The translations under genes and the position numbers were made by a program. A stretch of DNA of 64,000 nt, taken from contig OX419757.1 of assembly GCA_948567375.1 (NCBI GenBank), positions 5,394,001 through 5,458,000 on the forward strand, in the 5' to 3' direction. Origin of the DNA: Lunularia cruciata. Lineage: Eukaryota; Streptophyta; Marchantiopsida; Lunulariales; Lunulariaceae. The notes beneath the pieces are model-generated. The model was not told the DNA's origin, ran no database searches, and saw nothing but the letters and a program-made list of their open reading frames with translations. The stretch's first letter is position 1. Every line of letters starts with the position of its first letter. Positions 34,902-45,694 of the stretch are shown piece by piece.

Positions 34902-36511
34902 TTGCTTAAAGACCTCTCAAGATTCTCAAAGATTTGTATATTAAGACAAATAGACTCCTATGAGATAGATGGACTAAGTGCCCTACAGGAAGTAGAATTC
35001 TTCCTCCCACAAGATTTTATTGTGAACTTTAGTGCCCAAGGCCAACATGGCACAAGGCTAATAAGCTATGGTACACTTTTTCTTTGGCTATGTGTTAAAT
35101 AGCATGATTGAAAATTGCAAATACTTGAATGGTTGCTAAGGAATCAATGCTCCTCTATGGATTGTCCCATTGATCCCATATATGGTCTATTTAACTAAAA
35201 CCCCATTCATTTATGTTTTAATAAACCAACTCTAAGTGACATGTAAAGGAGGCTAAAGGGTTTGTCGGAGTGACACACCTTTGAACCATCCCCAAAAGTA
35301 AATGTCTAAAGGGGATTCCTATCCTTGAATGGAACTACGACTCACTATGAGAGCCCAAGTACATCACCTCCCCATGCTTTGTAAATGGCCAGCCATACGA
35401 GGATTGTATTGTAACTTTCCTTGCCCCATACCACTCCTGCATTTCCACAATGGGATGGGATAGCCCAATTGACAACTATTCCACCCAACAATCACAAAAC
35501 ATACACAATAGTGACAATGATGTGCTAAGGATAATGGAGATCCTCAGTACATGTTCCCCAATATAGAATCAAATTCATGAACACAAAGGCAATTGCAGAT
35601 TGAACATACACAAATGTAAATAACAAAATTATGAAGCTAGAATTTTGCACTATCAAATTCAGAAGGATGTTTGGGGAAGCTAGGAGTAGAGAAGGCAATG
35701 ACCAAGGCTCATGCTAGCATTGCATGCCTAAAGGCTCAACTTAGTAAGCTCAAGGGACATTACCAATACCAAGAGCGAAGCTAGATCAATTGGAGGCTCC
35801 TAAACTTGTGCCAATGAGAGGAGGATCTGGAGTTGTGAGTGGAAGAATTTCTCACCATGGTCAAACTCCTACAAGTTGGACAAGACAAAGAGAAATGGTC
35901 TTGGGTGCTGACTTATCATGAGTTTGTGAATTGGAGCTACTCTCAATGATAAGGATATGGAGCTATGACAAGCAAGAGGGGAGTGCGATGCCTTGTCCAT
36001 GAACCACAAGGTGTGGAGGTAACATAACAACACCCTACTAGAACAATACCAAGCAGAGTTTTGCCTTGATATTTCCTAGTGCAAACAAGCATTTATGGAC
36101 TACAAGGTGGCCAAAGAAGAGAAGTTGAAGGACAAGGACAAGGAGATAGTCTTGATTAAAAAGGAAATATCATGAGCATGACAAAAAAATCTTCCAATTG
36201 GACTCCAATTTGCTAACCATTAAAGGGAGGTCCAAGCATCATGTGAAGGACATAAAGAGGAAGCATAAGGAGCAGTTGAGTGCTAGAGATGAAGAGGAGA
36301 CATCTCTCAAATGAGAACTAAAGGTTCTCAACAACCAAAGTGCAAAGGACAAGCAGACCCTCAATGTAGAGGTTGAAAAGACCTAAATCTGCATTAAGGA
36401 ATTGACACAATTGTTAATGGCCATAAGGATTGTGTACATATGAAGCAAGAGGTTGATATAGATGTATAATCCATTCAAGATACTCTAGACAAGGAGTGGA
36501 CATGGGTGATT
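34902..36511 (+). other. Decayed coding-like region, coiled-coil character
   Basis: Fragments in several frames look like an old hydrophilic protein: 'MLKDLSRFSKICILRQIDSY' at 34902, 'KAHASIACLKAQLSKLKGHY' near 35710, 'EEKLKDKDKEIVLIKKEIS' near 36117. The Lys/Glu/Leu pattern suggests a coiled coil. No family recognised. It may be an extra gag-like ORF of a plant gypsy element. It is cut by the LTR at 36512. Confidence 0.3.
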
Positions 36512-37174
36512 TGTGAGCCGGCCTGTCTCTCACTCAAGGACCATGGACTAAGAAGGCAAGGAACCCCAACTCCATCATACTCCTCCAAGGCTAACACTCC
36601 AAGACTCAAGACATTGCTCACTAGAGAACTTAATGAGAAAGAGATAGCTGCAAATGAAAGGATGATGAGTACCTCCTCACCCCTTGTTTATATACTTGTG
36701 AAATAGTTACGTACCAAAGTTACTAATTACTGTAGTAACTCATGTTACAAGACTAAAAGTCAAGTAAAGTCAAAAAGTAGAAAGGAATATCCATTCACAT
36801 GGGCATATTCCCCTAAGCATATGGTCTTATCTTGACCCAACCACTAAGTCAAGGATTCCTTCACATGGGCTATCCTTGGACTAAAGAAGAATCCAAAATA
36901 AAAAGGCTTGTGTGCCCAAGAGTTCTCAACTCTTTCCTCAAAGCCAAACACTTAGGAATAATACCAAGTCAATACACTAAAATCCAAAATAGTGGTGCTC
37001 ATCTTTTCTACTTCCTCTAAAGTAAAGTCCCTTCTATCTTAGCTATGACTAAATTTAGCTAACCATGACTAATATAGAATGATCTTTTATCTCTTTATAA
37101 ATAATATCTCTTAAGTACATGTAATACCAAGCTAAATATCACAATACCACACATATGCACAAATGGGTGTTACA
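36512..37174 (-). repeat. Family-2 LTR (left copy)
   Basis: 663 bp. Read on the minus strand it is TGTAACACCCATTTGTGC...GGCTCACA. It is preceded (minus strand) by a purine-rich stretch next to the integrase tail, consistent with being the 3' LTR. Confidence 0.85.
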
Positions 37175-37600
37175 TTTACCCTTGGACTAAGTTTTCACTT
37201 TGTCCTCAAAGTGAAGGTCTCTCTACCTTCTATGGTACATCTTCAACTTATCATGGTAAATCCTATCAAAGTGTCTTCCTCCCAACTCCTTGAGATCATA
37301 GGTGTAATTGCCCCACACCTTCTCCATTATGAAAGGTCCAAAGTACTTAGGCAAAAACTTCTTTTGCACTCTCTTGAATCGAATGGAATCAAACACCATT
37401 ACCTAATCACCTTCTTTGAAAGTCTCCACCTTCTTCTTGCCTTGCCTCTTGTCATAGCTCTCCTTTTGTTTCCTTTGGGCTTGCTCCACTCAAACCATAG
37501 CAACTACTCTTGCCTCTTCCAACTCCATGAGTTGATCCTTCCTTGACTTCTCTGCATCACCTCCTTGTGCTTTCTTCAATCTCCTATGAATGCCATCATC
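37175..37600 (-). pseudogene. Gypsy integrase C-terminal fragment (minus strand)
   Basis: Minus-strand reading gives 'VEQAQRKQKESYDKRQ', 'KKFLPKYFGPFIMEKVW', 'YTYDLKELGGRHFDRIYHDK' and 'LK', the typical end of plant gypsy integrases of the non-chromodomain type. Stops interrupt it. It ends near 37600 with the microhomology 'catcaatt' at the switch into copy B. Confidence 0.75.
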
Positions 37601-40600
37601 AATTGTTGTGCTCGTCATCTTAGAGGCCCTCGGCCTTCATACAAGCAATCTTTGAACCACATGGAGACGCAAATTGAAGAGGAAGATATGGAAACTACAT
37701 TGGAAAATGAAGATTGTGAGTAAATGTACCTTGTGGTCTTACTAGCTTGGTGAAGAAGAATAAAAGCGGGGGGAGGAAGAGGACAAGTGTGCAAAGAAGG
37801 AGGAAGATAAATGCACAATTAATTTTGTAAATGGAGTGCTAGAAGGCAATCCGGTGAGAATGTTGATAGACCTTGGGAAAACAAAGAATTTCTTGTCTCA
37901 TTCTATTGCAATAAGGTTGGGAATGGAACTAGAGAAGGATGAGAAGGACAAAGTAGAATTATCTAATGGTCATACAGAGAGGATTGAGTCATTACCTAGA
38001 AAAGTAATACTCCTTATCGGAGGATGTCAAGAAGCAATCAAGTAGCAAGTGATACATTATGATGCAATCTTAGGTATACCGTGGATGGAGCACCACAACC
38101 TCACGGTGGATTGGAGAAAGAAAGTAGTGAAAACTAGTCAATGGAAGATCTTTGGGATTAAAGGAAGATCACAAAGGCAAGAGTTACCTCTATATGTCAT
38201 AAGGACCACATCTATTGGTAAGACAGATAGATGTTTCATGGGTTTAATAAGAGAATTCCATAGTGCCGAACACAATGGAAAAATTCTTGAGAAGTAAAAG
38301 ATGTGGTCAATGAGTTCCAAGATGTCTTTTCAAATGAATTACCTGCAAGTTTACTACCAAAAAGGAGAGTAGATCATAAAATTGAGATACATCTTGGGAA
38401 GACACCTCCTTGTAAGGCCCCATATCGACTATCACCTCATGAGTTGGAGGAGTGAAAGGCTCAAATCTAGGATATTTTGCAAAAGGGGTTTATCCAACCC
38501 AACATATCACCATATAGGGCTCTTGTATTGTTTGTGAAGACGGACAAAACAATGCGCATGTGCATTGACTATCAAGGACTAAATCAACAAATGATGAAGA
38601 ACAAATATCCATTACCTCACATGGATGACTTGTTTGATCAACTCAATGGGGCAAGGCACTTCACCAAACTTGATTTGCAGAGCGGTTACAAACAAATCAG
38701 GATTGCGGAAGAAGACATACACAAAATGACCTCTCAAACAAGGTATGGTAACTTTGAGTACTTGGTGATGCTATTTGGCTTCACCAATGCTCTAGCCACT
38801 TTCATGAGTTTGATGAATGACATATTTTGTCCGTACTTGGATAAATCTATTATCATTTTTCTTGCTGACATCTTAGTCTATAGTAGGATGTTGATGGAGC
38901 ACAAGCAACATCTACAAGAAGTCCTCCAGATTCTATGACAAAATCATTATATGCCAAAATCTCAAAGTGTGATTTTGGCAAATCTAAAGTAGACTACTTA
39001 GGGTATAGAGTAAGTGCATAGGGTATCCAAGTGTTAACAAATAAAATAGAGGTCATTCAAAAATGAAGTGCTCTAGAAGATCAGACTCAACTCAAGAGTT
39101 TCTTGGGAATGATGGGGTTTTAGTGTTGATTTATTAAGGATTCTCTAAGATTGCACAACCTCTAATAACACTATTAGGCAAGGAGAAGAGGTGGATATGG
39201 GGAACCACTTAAGAATTGGCCTTTCATGAGTTGAAAGATCATCACTACATGCACTAATCTTGAAATGGTATGACCCAAAATGTCCAATCAAGATGGCTAC
39301 AAATGCATCAAGGGTAGGACTGCTCCAAGAATGGCAGGATGGATGGCACTCAATTTCATATTTCTCTCATAAATATCTACCAATAGAGTGCAACTATCAC
39401 ATCATCAAATGAAAAGAGTTGGCCATTGTCCTTGCAACCAAGCTTTGGAAGCACTATTTGGGTGAGAAGGTGTTTGTGGTAAAGATAAACTACAAACCTC
39501 TAGTATACCTCAAGATACAAAAAGATCTTTCTCGTCAATAGATTTGATGGGCAGAGTGGAGACAATAATTCAACATGACAATCAGATATGTGGAAGGCAA
39601 GAAGCAACTTGCAAATGCATTCACCCAAATGCCGATAGTAAACAATTTGGTGGTGGAATCAAGATGAATCTTGAATTTTGGCCCAAGATTCTTATTGTTA
39701 CAAAAACTGATCCACAAATTATAAGTGCTCAATCATCCAAAGGCATCACCAACACCCAAGGACTCACCTTCCGTGATGGCAAGTTGTGGATCCCAAATGA
39801 TATAGATATAAGAACCACTATCCTAGCAAATTGTTATGATTCTGCCCTTGTAGGTCACCTTGGAATGGACAGACCTTGGATGCAATCAAATGCCATTACT
39901 ATTGGCCCAAGATGAGCAATGATGTGATGGAATATATTTGCAGCTACCTACTTTTTTTACAAAATAAGGCTTCTAATCAAGCTCTCACATGACTCCTCCA
40001 ACCTCTCCACACTTCTACATAACATTGGGAACAAGTAAGTATGAATTTGGTTAATGAATTACCCAAGATCACCTTTGGGTTTGATTCCATCGTAGTCTTT
40101 GTCGACCAACTCAACAAAATGATTCATGTACATCTTACTACCAAGGATATGACTGCCTTGCAACTAGCTCAATTGTACTTAGATGCAGTCTTTTCTCATC
40201 ATGGCTTGTCTCGAGTGCTCATCACAGATAGAGGCACTTAATTCACTAGTTTGTTTTGGAGGACACTCTTTTGGTTCTTCAAAACCAAATTGACTATATG
40301 CATAGCTTGCCATCTATAGAATGATGGACAAATAGAGAGGGAAAATCTCACTATTGAGGACATGCTTTTCACCTTTACTTTGGATGAGCAAGAGAGTTGG
40401 GACACCTTACTCCTATTGGTGGAATTTTCTTACAACAATTCAGTGAATGCCTCCACACAAGTCACACCATTCTTCCTCATGTATGGAGAGAATCCTTTTA
40501 CACCTTCAAGCTTGATGAAGGTCCATGTGGTGGCTACCAAAGTTGATGATGTCAACACTTTTGTTTCTAGAATCCAACAAGGGATGGAGCATGCCAAGCA

Positions 40601-40903
40601 CAAGTTGTAGATTGCCCAAAATTGACAAAAGAAGTATGTAGATGCACATTGCCAACACATAGAGTTCAATGTGGGAGATCAAGTCTAGTTGTCAACCACC
40701 AACCTCAAGTTAGTTGGTCTTCATAAGTTCAAACCTTGTTTTATTGGACCTTTCTCCATCCTTCATCGCATCGGCGCCGTGGCCTATCACCTCAAGCTAC
40801 CACCACATATGAAGATCCACCTGGTGTTTCATGTTTCTTTATTACACTAATATGCTCCTTGGCCACCCTACTTCTCTTCCATCCAAGAAATTTTACCTTG
40901 TCC
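37601..40903 (+). pseudogene. Chromovirus copy B: duplicate of copy A body, no own LTRs
   Basis: Runs from the gag zinc-knuckle region through protease, RT, RNase H and integrase to the linker before the chromodomain. It aligns to copy A 22475-25776 at a constant offset of 15126 bases, then 15127 after one single-base indel near 38637. Differences are about 1-2% by eye. It shares copy A's stops (38043-38045, 38295-38297, 38453-38455) and the defective RT box FLAD (38858-38869). One frame is longer than in A (38477-38938), because A has an extra 1-base deletion. Confidence 0.88.
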
Positions 40904-41593
40904 TGTGAGCCGGCCTGTCTCTCACTCAGGATGAACCTCTGATGGCTATTATGGTAGCGCACCATGGACTAAGAAGGCAAGGAACCCCAACTCCATCATA
41001 CTCCTCCAAGGCTAACACTCCAAGACTCAAGACATTGCTCACTAGAGAACTCAATGAGAGAGAGATAGTTGCAAATGAAAGGATGATGAGTACCTCCTCA
41101 TCCCTTGTTTATATACTTGTGAAATAGTTACGTACCAAAGTTACTAATTACCGTAGTAACTCAAGTTGCTAGACTAAAAGTCAAGTAAAGTCAAAAAGTA
41201 GAAAGGAATATCCATTCACATGGGCATATTCCCCTAAGCATATGGTCTTATCTTGACCCAACCACTAAGTCAAGGATTCCTTCACATGGGCTATCCTTGG
41301 AATAAAGAAGAATCCAAAACAAAAAGGTTTGCGGGCCCAAGAGTTCTCAACTCTTTCCTCAAAGCCAAACACCTAGGAATAATACCAAGTCAACACACTA
41401 AAATCCAAAATAGTGGTGCTCATCTTTTCTACTTCCTCTAAAGTAAGGTCCACTCTATCTTAGCTATGACTAACTTTAGCTAACCATGACTAATATAGAA
41501 CCATCCTTTATCTCTATAAATAATATCTCTTAAGTACTTGTAATACCAAGCTAAATATCACAATACCACACACATGCACAAATGGGTGTTACA
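40904..41593 (-). repeat. Family-2 LTR (right copy)
   Basis: 690 bp; extra bases near 40925-40965 compared with the left copy account for the length difference. It directly abuts copy B on the left and copy C on the right with no spacer on either side. Confidence 0.85.
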
Positions 41594-41675
41594 GGCCTTC
41601 GTTCATGCGATCTTTGAACAACATGGAGAGGCACATTGACGAGGAGGAGGTGGAAAACACTTTGGAAAACAAAGA

Positions 41676-44600
41676 TTGCCAGTAAATGTACCTTGTGGCC
41701 TTACTGGCTCAATAAGGAAGCAGAGAAGCAAGGGAAGGAAGAAGAATAATGCACAACAATCCCAAAAGGCAACCTCACAATTGATTGTCATGAATGGAAT
41801 CTTAGAAGGTAATCAAGTGAGAGTATTAATAGATCCGGGAGCAATAGAGAATTTCTTGTCTCGCTCTATTGCAAAAAGATTGGGAATGGATCTAGAGAGA
41901 GATGGAAGTGAAGAAGTAGAGTTACCAAATGGGTAAATAGAGAGGATTGAATTGTTACCTAGACGGGTAACCCTCTCTATAGGAGAATATCAGGAAGCAA
42001 TTGAGTGGCGAGTGATACAGTTAGCTCGTTATGATGCAATTTTAGGCATGCCATGGATAGAGCAGTACAACTCTATGGTGGATTGGAGGAAGAAAGTAGC
42101 GGGAACCCACCAATGGTCAATCATTGGGGTTAAAGAAAAATCACACAGGTAGAAACTATCTCTATATGTTGTAGGGACGGCAACTGTCTGTAAGACCGAT
42201 AGATGTTTCATGGGTCTAATAAGAGAAGTCCATAGTGCACAACTCGATGGACAAATTCCTGAGAAATTGAAGGATGTGGTGGATGAGTTTCAAGATGTCT
42301 TTCCCGATGATCTACCACCAAAAAGGCAAGTAGATCACAAAATTGAGACACTTCCGGGGAAGACACCTCCTTGTAAGACCCCATATCGCCTATCACCTCA
42401 TGAGTTGGAGGAGTGTAAGACTCAAATTGAAGAGATGTTGCAAAAAGAGTTCATCCAACCTAGCGTATCACCATATGGGGCTCCTGTCTTGTTTGTGAAG
42501 AAGAAGGATGGTACAATGCGCATGTGCATTGACTATCGGGGTCTCAATCAGCAAACAGTGAAGAACAAATACCCCTTACCTCGCATGGATGACCTGTTTG
42601 ATCAACTCCATGGAGCGAGATACTTCACCAAACTGGACTTGCAAAGCTGTTACAATCAAATCCAAATTGCAAAGAAGGATGTGCACAAAACTGCCTTTCA
42701 AACCATGTATGGCCACTTTGAGTATCTTGTGATGCCTTTTGGCCTCACCAATGCACCTGCCACTTTCATGAGTCTAATGAATGACATATTTTGTCCATAC
42801 TTGGATAAGTTTGTTATCGTCTTCTTGGATGATATCTTAGTATATAGTAGCACGATGACAGAACACAAACAACATCTACAAGAGGTCCTCCAGATTCTAA
42901 GACAGAATTAATTGTATGCCAAAATCTCAAAGTGTGAGTTTGGTAAGTCTGAAGTAGACTACTTGGGGCATAGAGTAAGTGCAGAGGGCATTCAAGTATT
43001 GATAGATAAAATAGAGGTCATTCAAAAATGGAGTGCCCCAAAAGATCAGACTCAACTTAAGAGCTTCTTGGGGTTGACAAGATTCTATTGTAGATTTGTC
43101 AAGGACTTCTCCAAGGTTGCACAGCCTTTAACGGCACTACTTGGCAAGGGGAAGAAGTGGACATGGGGAACTGCACAAGAGTTGGCCTTTCAAGAATTGA
43201 AGGCCACCTTGCTACATGCACCAATCTTGAAGTGGTATGACCCAAAACGTCCAATCAAGTTGGCTATAGATGCATCAAGCGTAGCAATAGGAGCAATCCT
43301 ACAACAAGAGTGGCATGACGGATGGCATCCAATTGCATATTTCTCTCAAAAGTTGTTACCAGTAGAGTGCAACTACCACACCACAGAACAAGAAGAGCTG
43401 GCGATCATTCTAGCAACCAAGCATTGGAAGCACTACTTGGACAAGAAGGCATTTGTAGTAGAGACAGACCACAAACCTCTAGTCTACCTCAAGACGCAGA
43501 AGGATCTATCTCGTCACCAAATTTGGTGGGCAGAGTGGCGACAACGCTTCAACATGACAATCACCTACGTGGAAGGTAAGAAGCAACTTGCAGATGCATT
43601 CACCCGCATGCCAATGGCCAACAACTTGGTGACAGAGGTTAAGATTAACCTTGAATTCTGGCAAGAGATTTTGGCGGCTACAAAAACTGACCCACAGATT
43701 GTAGAAGCACAATCATCCAAAGGTGTCACTAGTACCCAAGGACTCACCTTTTGGGATGGCAGATTATGGATCCCAAATGTCCCAGAATTACACACCACCA
43801 TTCTAGTGGAATGTCATGATTCGGCCATTGCAGCTCATGTGGGAGTGGACAAGACCTTGGATGCAGTCAAGCGCCATTATTATTGGCCCAAGATGAGCAA
43901 TAACTGATGGACTATGTGCGTAGTTGCCTACTTTGCAAACAGAACAAAGCTTCTAATCAAGCTCCTACAGGGCTCCTTCAACCTCTCCCCACTCCTACCC
44001 AACATTGGGAACAAGTGAGTATGGATCTCGTCTGTGAATTACCCAAGACCACTTCAGGGTTTGACTCCATTGTGGTCTTTGTAGACCGGCTCAACAAAAT
44101 GATTCATGTATGCCCTACCACCAAGGACGTGACCGCTCCACAACTAGCTCAATTATACTTAGATGCAGTCGTTGCTCACCATGGCTTGTCTAGAGTACTC
44201 ATCATCGATAGAGGCACCCAATTCACCAACTTGTTTTGGCAAACACTCTTTGGGTTCTTCAAAACCAAGTTGGCCATGTCCACAGCTTACCATCCCCAAA
44301 AAAATAGCCAAACAGAGCGGGCTAATCGCACAATTGAAGACATGTTACACGGCTTCACCTTAGAAGAGCAAGAGAGGTGGGACACCCTACTCCCGTTGGT
44401 GGAATTCACTTACAACAATTCAATGAATGCATCCACCCAGGTCACTCCATTCTTCCTCATGTATGGTGAGCATCCCTTCACACCTTCCAGCTTGATGAAG
44501 ATCCGTCCAGTGGCTACCAAGGTCGATGCAGTCAACACATTTGTTTCTAGAATCCAACAAGGTGTGGAGAGCGCCAAGCACAGATTACAGATTGTGCAAA

Positions 44601-45099
44601 ATCAACAAAAGCAGTATGCTGATGCACACCATTTGCACATAGAGTTCAATGTTGGGGATCAAGTGTGGCTATCGACAACCAACCTCACATTAGTTGGACC
44701 TCGTAAGCTCAAATCTAGTACTAGATTGGGCCTTTCTTGATTCTTTGTTGCATCGGCGCTATGGCCTATCACCTTGAGCTACCACCACACATGAAGATCC
44801 ATCCAGTCTTTCATGTCTCCCTACTATGCAAATATGCTCCCCGATCAGGCCAAGGTCATTCTACACCAGACATTTGACCTTGTCCGACACTCATTGATGG
44901 CACAAAGGAATATGAAGTGGAGCGGATTCTCCAAAAATGCATATGTGGTACTCGCCACCCACGGGTGGACTATCTAGTACAATGGAAAGGTTACCCCCTC
45001 TATGAAGCCACCTGGGAGCCCGCTGCCAATTTGGCACATGCACCTGTGTTGGTGCAAGCATTTGAGCAACAATTGCACAATAAGGACGTTGTGTCTTAA
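41676..45099 (+). pseudogene. Copy C pol polyprotein: protease, RT, RNase H, integrase, chromodomain
   Basis: Protease 'VLIDPGAIENFLSRS' (D-P-G). RT with '[19 protein letters not shown]', 'FTKLDL' and the intact FLDD box at 42821-42835. RNase H 'LAIDASSVAIGAILQQ' and 'LLPVECNYHTTEQEELAI'. An integrase zinc domain (H...H before 43905, 'CLLCKQNK' after) and core residues D in 'VSMDLVCELPK', D in 'IIDRGTQFTN' and E in 'QTERANRTIED'. Chromodomain 44917-45080 ('VDYLVQWKGYPLYEATWEP'), which in this class guides integration to marked histones. Stops at 41934-41936, 42150-42152 and 42909-42911, a frameshift at about 43905 and another near 44700 prevent full translation. Confidence 0.92.
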
Positions 45100-45112
45100 A
45101 AGGAGGGAGGTC

Positions 45113-45694
45113 TGTAATACCAAGAGCTAGCCATATGATCTAGATGTGAAATTTGGTTTGGTAACATCTGGAATGATGTTTTACATGATGGACTAAACAG
45201 ATCAGAAAGAGGTATCACCAAAAGAGGACTTCTACTAATAGAGTAGGAACCAAAATATGCTTGAAATCTTTGAAGGCAATTTTGGAGGCCTAAACGGATG
45301 AATTAGGCCTTGAAAATGTGCAGACCCCCCCCCAACAAAGGAGAGGCTGGCCTTCCCTCCCCCCAACTTTGTCTTGTCAAGAGCTTTCCAATGGTACCTT
45401 ACTCACGTGATTCTGAGATTCCTACAGGAAGATTCCCTAAAAGATTCCCTCTGGTCAAAGCTTGTTTGACCAACCAGATAGGACCTAGACCAGACATGTC
45501 ACCCATCCAAGTAATTAATCCAAGGGTGGAGCTTGCTGACATGTCACCTATCTGTGTCCCTAATCCTATGGTGGAGCTTCCTTGGCGGAGATCCTCTTTG
45601 TCTATATAATAAAGAGAAGGTGCTCCCTTGGAGCATCGATTGTTTGAGTGTGCAATCTATGTTTTCTCTCTTCTCTTGTCCTCGGAGTATTACA
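45113..45694 (+). repeat. 3' LTR of copy C (family 1)
   Basis: 582 bp, TGTAATACC...AGTATTACA, preceded by the polypurine tract 'aaaaggagggaggtc' and carrying 'ctatataataaagag' near 45602. The sequence after it does not show a recognisable target duplication because the 5' partner is lost. Confidence 0.9.

Larger units (their letters stand above)
36512..41593 (-). mobile_element. Chimeric LTR element: family-2 LTRs enclosing a foreign chromovirus body
   Basis: Similar LTRs at 36512-37174 and 40904-41593 (about 3-4% different by eye, plus a 5' difference near 40930) begin TGTAACACCC and end GGCTCACA on the minus strand. Next to the 36512 LTR is a minus-strand integrase tail of a non-chromo gypsy, the expected 3' end of such an element. 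The rest, 37601-40903, is plus-strand chromovirus sequence almost identical to copy A. It meets the second LTR exactly at its edge, with no primer site. Outer flanks (tgatt, ggcct) are not a target duplication, so post-insertion rearrangement or a misassembly is possible. Confidence 0.7.
41594..45694 (+). mobile_element. Chromovirus copy C, 5'-truncated, best preserved
   Basis: Starts within the gag tail/zinc-knuckle region at the edge of the family-2 LTR and continues through pol and the chromodomain to an intact 3' LTR. The 5' LTR and most of gag are absent. Long open stretches (42210-42911, 42912-43907, 43907-44740) and intact catalytic motifs make it the reference for copies A, B and D. 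Confidence 0.88.

Noticed and set aside
37163-37546. 127-residue hydrophobic plus-strand frame
   Set aside because: Antisense of the integrase C-terminal fragment (37175-37600); the apparent membrane character is a shadow.
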